Shown piece after piece: positions 11,776 to 13,560 of a DNA stretch of 13,560 nt; position 1 is the stretch's first letter, and every line of letters begins with the position of its first letter. The position numbers and the translations under genes are program-made. The notes beneath the pieces were generated by a model. That model did no database searches. It saw only the letters and a list, made by a program, of their open reading frames with translations, and had not been told where the DNA came from. Origin of the DNA: Thoreauomyces humboldtii (lineage: Eukaryota > Chytridiomycota > Chytridiomycetes > Spizellomycetales > Powellomycetaceae); the NCBI GenBank assembly GCA_027596035.1, contig JADGJA010000634.1, positions 1-13,560 on the forward strand, read 5' to 3'.

Positions 11776-12405
11776 AGTTGGCGTAGCTTTGTTAGGCGTG
11801 AAAATATCTGGAATGAACTAGAGACCGACAATCTCTTCGTCTTGTCACACCGAGTTGAAGATACGAATTCCTTGCTCTTCTCTGCTGGAATGCCACGGCA
11901 ATCTCTTTCCCAACTACCGGAGGCGAGCCGTGAGATCCCGTCTTGCCAAGCAAAAGATCTCTCCACCTTTCTTTCGAGGCTTTTTCACCACGGGATTTCG
12001 ACGTGGTCGATCTGCCAAGGCTTGGAAGGATCCACGTCGTCCACGACAGCGTCCACGTCAGGGCCGGGCTTCTAACACCACGCACGTCCAATGGTGCATG
12101 TTTCCCGTCCTAGTCAGCTTCGAACGATGGGAGCTTGCGACAGAGTGATTCGGAATATGGTAGGGTCGATTGTCGTTGAGAACGCGAGCGCGGCGAAAGG
12201 GGTCCTTCGGATTTGCCGACCGGGAGGAATGGGAGAGCGTTGAGAAGATCGAGTCCTGGCAGGGTGTTGCCGTGAATAACAGAAAGGCTCCATCGTGAAT
12301 GTGTGCTGCTTGGGAGTCGCCGAGGCGTAAGGGATTGACAGGCTACTACACTTTTTGACAGGGACGAGCGGCGGCGGGTGGGACGCTGGACGGACTGCGT
12401 GAACG
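11776..12405. other. Intergenic region after the reductase gene, no gene recognised
   Basis: Contains the 3' flank of the reductase and the upstream region of the SANT-like gene. Open frames on both strands give Arg/Ser-rich products without motifs, and I treat them as chance. A small repetition of TCCACG(T/A) is seen around 12029-12059. No AATAAA is visible after the reductase stop, which is common in fungi. Confidence 0.5.
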
Positions 12406-12988
12406 ATGAAAGAACCGGCAGGCAAACGACGCCGCGGGACGGACGGTCAGAGTGGATAACCTCCAGCATGGGAAGAGAGGACGTCAAGCTCCCTGTCTAG
12501 CTGCATTCCTCCCCAAGGTAAGCCTTGGACATGCTCCTTTACAAAGTCTTGCACCACAATCTGTTCCGCCAGCCCCCGTCCCACCTCTGTCCATACAACC
12601 ACATCGAGTCCAACCTCCGGTTTCTGAGTTCCAACATCCAAGACTTCCAGCACCCAAGGGAAAGCAACATCGACACCATGCTCAACAGCGAAAACGCATC
12701 TGAGCGTGACGCACTCATTATCAGCGCCGCAGAAGCCAAAAAAGCAAGTCGTTCTTCGTCCACACACCCCTGTTTGTCTTCTCTCCTCTGGAGCCAAGAC
12801 TGAGTGCCCTCTTCCCATATTTTCAGGCAAAGCATATTTGGAAGGATGAAGAGGTGGAACTCCTCCAAGCCCTCTATCGTACGGATCCGAGCACTGCCGC
12901 TACTCGCTTCCTGGAGCTTGCTGCTCCCATCACAGTTCCACAGATCAAGGGCAAGATCAACAAAATGAAGGTCAAAAAGGAAATCTGA
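12406..12988 (+). CDS. Small SANT/Myb-like domain protein, 4 exons
   Basis: Proposed exons 12406-12445, 12501-12517, 12573-12743 and 12827-12988 give 129 aa. The last two exons are the firm part: residues about 54-76 are an acidic/Ala-rich helix, then HIWKDEEVELLQALYR, TRFLELAAPITVPQIKGKINKMK and a basic C-terminus. This resembles a short SANT/Myb-like helix-turn-helix (W, EE, L..L spacing), though the later tryptophans are missing. The first exons rest on good splice sites (donors GTCAGA and GTAAGC, acceptors CTGTCTAG and TTCCGCCAG) and unbroken frame; they add MKEPAGKRRR, a possible nuclear signal. The last intron uses a GC donor (GCAAGT). Alternative starts are the in-frame ATGs at 12531 (if the second intron is not used) or 12678 (context ACACCATG). 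A nuclear, chromatin or DNA-binding role is inferred from the fold only. Confidence 0.6.
12744..12826 (+). other. GC-AG intron
   Basis: Intron of the SANT-like gene, 83 nt, from AAA|GCAAGT to TATTTTCAG|GCA. A GT donor 4 nt further on (GTCGTT) would break the frame of the following conserved exon. The GC donor joins Lys to Ala in phase 0, and GCAAGT is the classic sequence of the minor GC-AG class. Confidence 0.7.
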
Positions 12989-13396
12989 TGAGAGATGCTG
13001 GGTGTTCCTAGTTTACGTTGGCTCTTCCCTGCGTCAATACCTCCTTTTTGCAAACCCTTTTCGTTCCACTTGCACACCCGCCCTTGTCCCTTTGCAGTCG
13101 TTCGATAGCTGCTTCCGTGTGCACGCAATCTTCCTCGCTAGTTCCTGCATATTAGTTGTAGCATCGAGAATACACAAGGTCGTCCTCGTTCATTGCTTGT
13201 TCCACTCCAGCCACTTACCTGCATTCGTTCTTTTCATTCTTTCCACTGTATGGATCCCGGACAAGATCGACAGTCAATGCCGTCAGGCCACCGTGTCAGT
13301 TGTATTGGCCTTCGTGCTCGTATCGGCAGTCTACCTTTTGATGCTGCGGTACTCTCGTTCTGAATCACAAGCAACTGAATCACCAGTTGATACAAT
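12989..13396. other. Pyrimidine-rich intergenic stretch, likely promoter and 5' leader of the next gene
   Basis: Follows the SANT-like stop. Several C/T-rich runs (about 13015-13100 and 13200-13250) are typical of fungal promoters or leaders. One frame stays open across the whole stretch and beyond (12969 to the window end) but has no ATG until 13335; I treat it as a by-product of the T/C-rich composition, with the alternative given among the findings. Confidence 0.45.
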
Positions 13397-13560
13397 ATGG
13401 TCAGTGCTTCGGCCTATCCACCCGTCCGCACTTGTCGATTGCGTGGGAAAGCAAGAGGGGCGCTGGCCCTTAGACTCTCTCCCAAAGTCAACATCCGCAC
13501 CCACAGCGACGATGAAGAAGACGAAGAGGAAGAGGAACCAGCACAGCAGGACACGCCCGT
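13397..13560 (+). CDS. Possible 5' end of a further gene, acidic N-terminus, cut by window end
   Basis: An ATG in good context (AATATGG) opens a frame that runs to the window end, 54 complete codons. It starts MVSASAYPPVRTCRLRGKAR and reaches an acidic run (SDDEEDEEEEE) at residues about 40-50, then Pro/Gln. In the acidic run both Asp codons and both Glu codons are mixed, which favours this frame over the Lys/Arg-rich one beside it. No family is recognised from so little. The true start could lie upstream at the ATG at 13251 with an intron between, which would select a different frame here. Confidence 0.35.
   Translation, partial: MVSASAYPPVRTCRLRGKARGALALRLSPKVNIRTHSDDEEDEEEEEPAQQDTP

Noticed and set aside
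11792..12148. Open frames on both strands after the reductase
   Set aside because: Basic, low-information products with no recognisable domain, no splice support, and competing frames.
12110..12487. 125-codon minus-strand frame
   Set aside because: Ser/Arg/Pro-rich product with no motif, lying over the promoter and first exon of the SANT-like gene.
12447..12830. 127-codon minus-strand frame opposite the SANT-like gene
   Set aside because: It is the complement of C-rich codons of the plus-strand exon, a typical antisense shadow.

Overview
This is a eukaryotic window, almost certainly from a filamentous fungus. The genes are split by many short GT-AG introns (mostly 55-101 nt), and coding exons favour C in the third codon position. 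The EF-hand gene at the left edge has a domain order I know from Agaricomycetes: a Goodbye-like N-terminus, a coiled linker, an HPD...LW...WKGSV block, then an EF-hand. That points to Basidiomycota. I cannot name the species.

Layout. (1) 7-2568, minus: a ten-exon gene for the EF-hand/Goodbye-like protein; its 3' end meets the window edge. (2) 2569-3730: intergenic, no gene recognised. (3) 3731-7500, minus: a complete twelve-exon class C G-protein-coupled receptor of 987 aa, with signal peptide, periplasmic-binding-protein-like ectodomain, seven membrane helices and a long cytosolic tail. (4) 7501-10047: about 2.5 kb with no certain gene. It holds two weak minus-strand candidates (8476-8843 and 8815-9278) and a degenerate direct repeat. 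(5) 10048-11775, plus: a complete eight-exon aldo-keto reductase of the AKR7 (aflatoxin-aldehyde reductase) type, 330 aa. Its unusually long first intron is filled with GCGAAGC mini-hairpin repeats. (6) 11776-12405: nothing recognised. (7) 12406-12988, plus: a small gene for a SANT/Myb-like protein of about 129 aa, with two short leading exons and a GC-AG intron. (8) 12989-13396: pyrimidine-rich, probably the promoter of the next gene. (9) From 13397, plus: the likely start of another gene with an acidic stretch, cut by the window end.

The three large gene models were built by hand. Every splice junction keeps the frame, and each assembled length is an integer number of codons. The receptor senses an extracellular small ligand and presumably signals through G proteins. 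The EF-hand protein is a cytosolic candidate calcium binder. The reductase is a soluble NADPH enzyme for aldehydes. Nothing in the sequence ties them into one pathway, and shared strand alone is weak evidence in a fungus. The points most worth following are the class C receptor itself, the mini-hairpin repeat in the reductase intron, and the direct repeat across another reductase intron that looks like a trace of intron gain.
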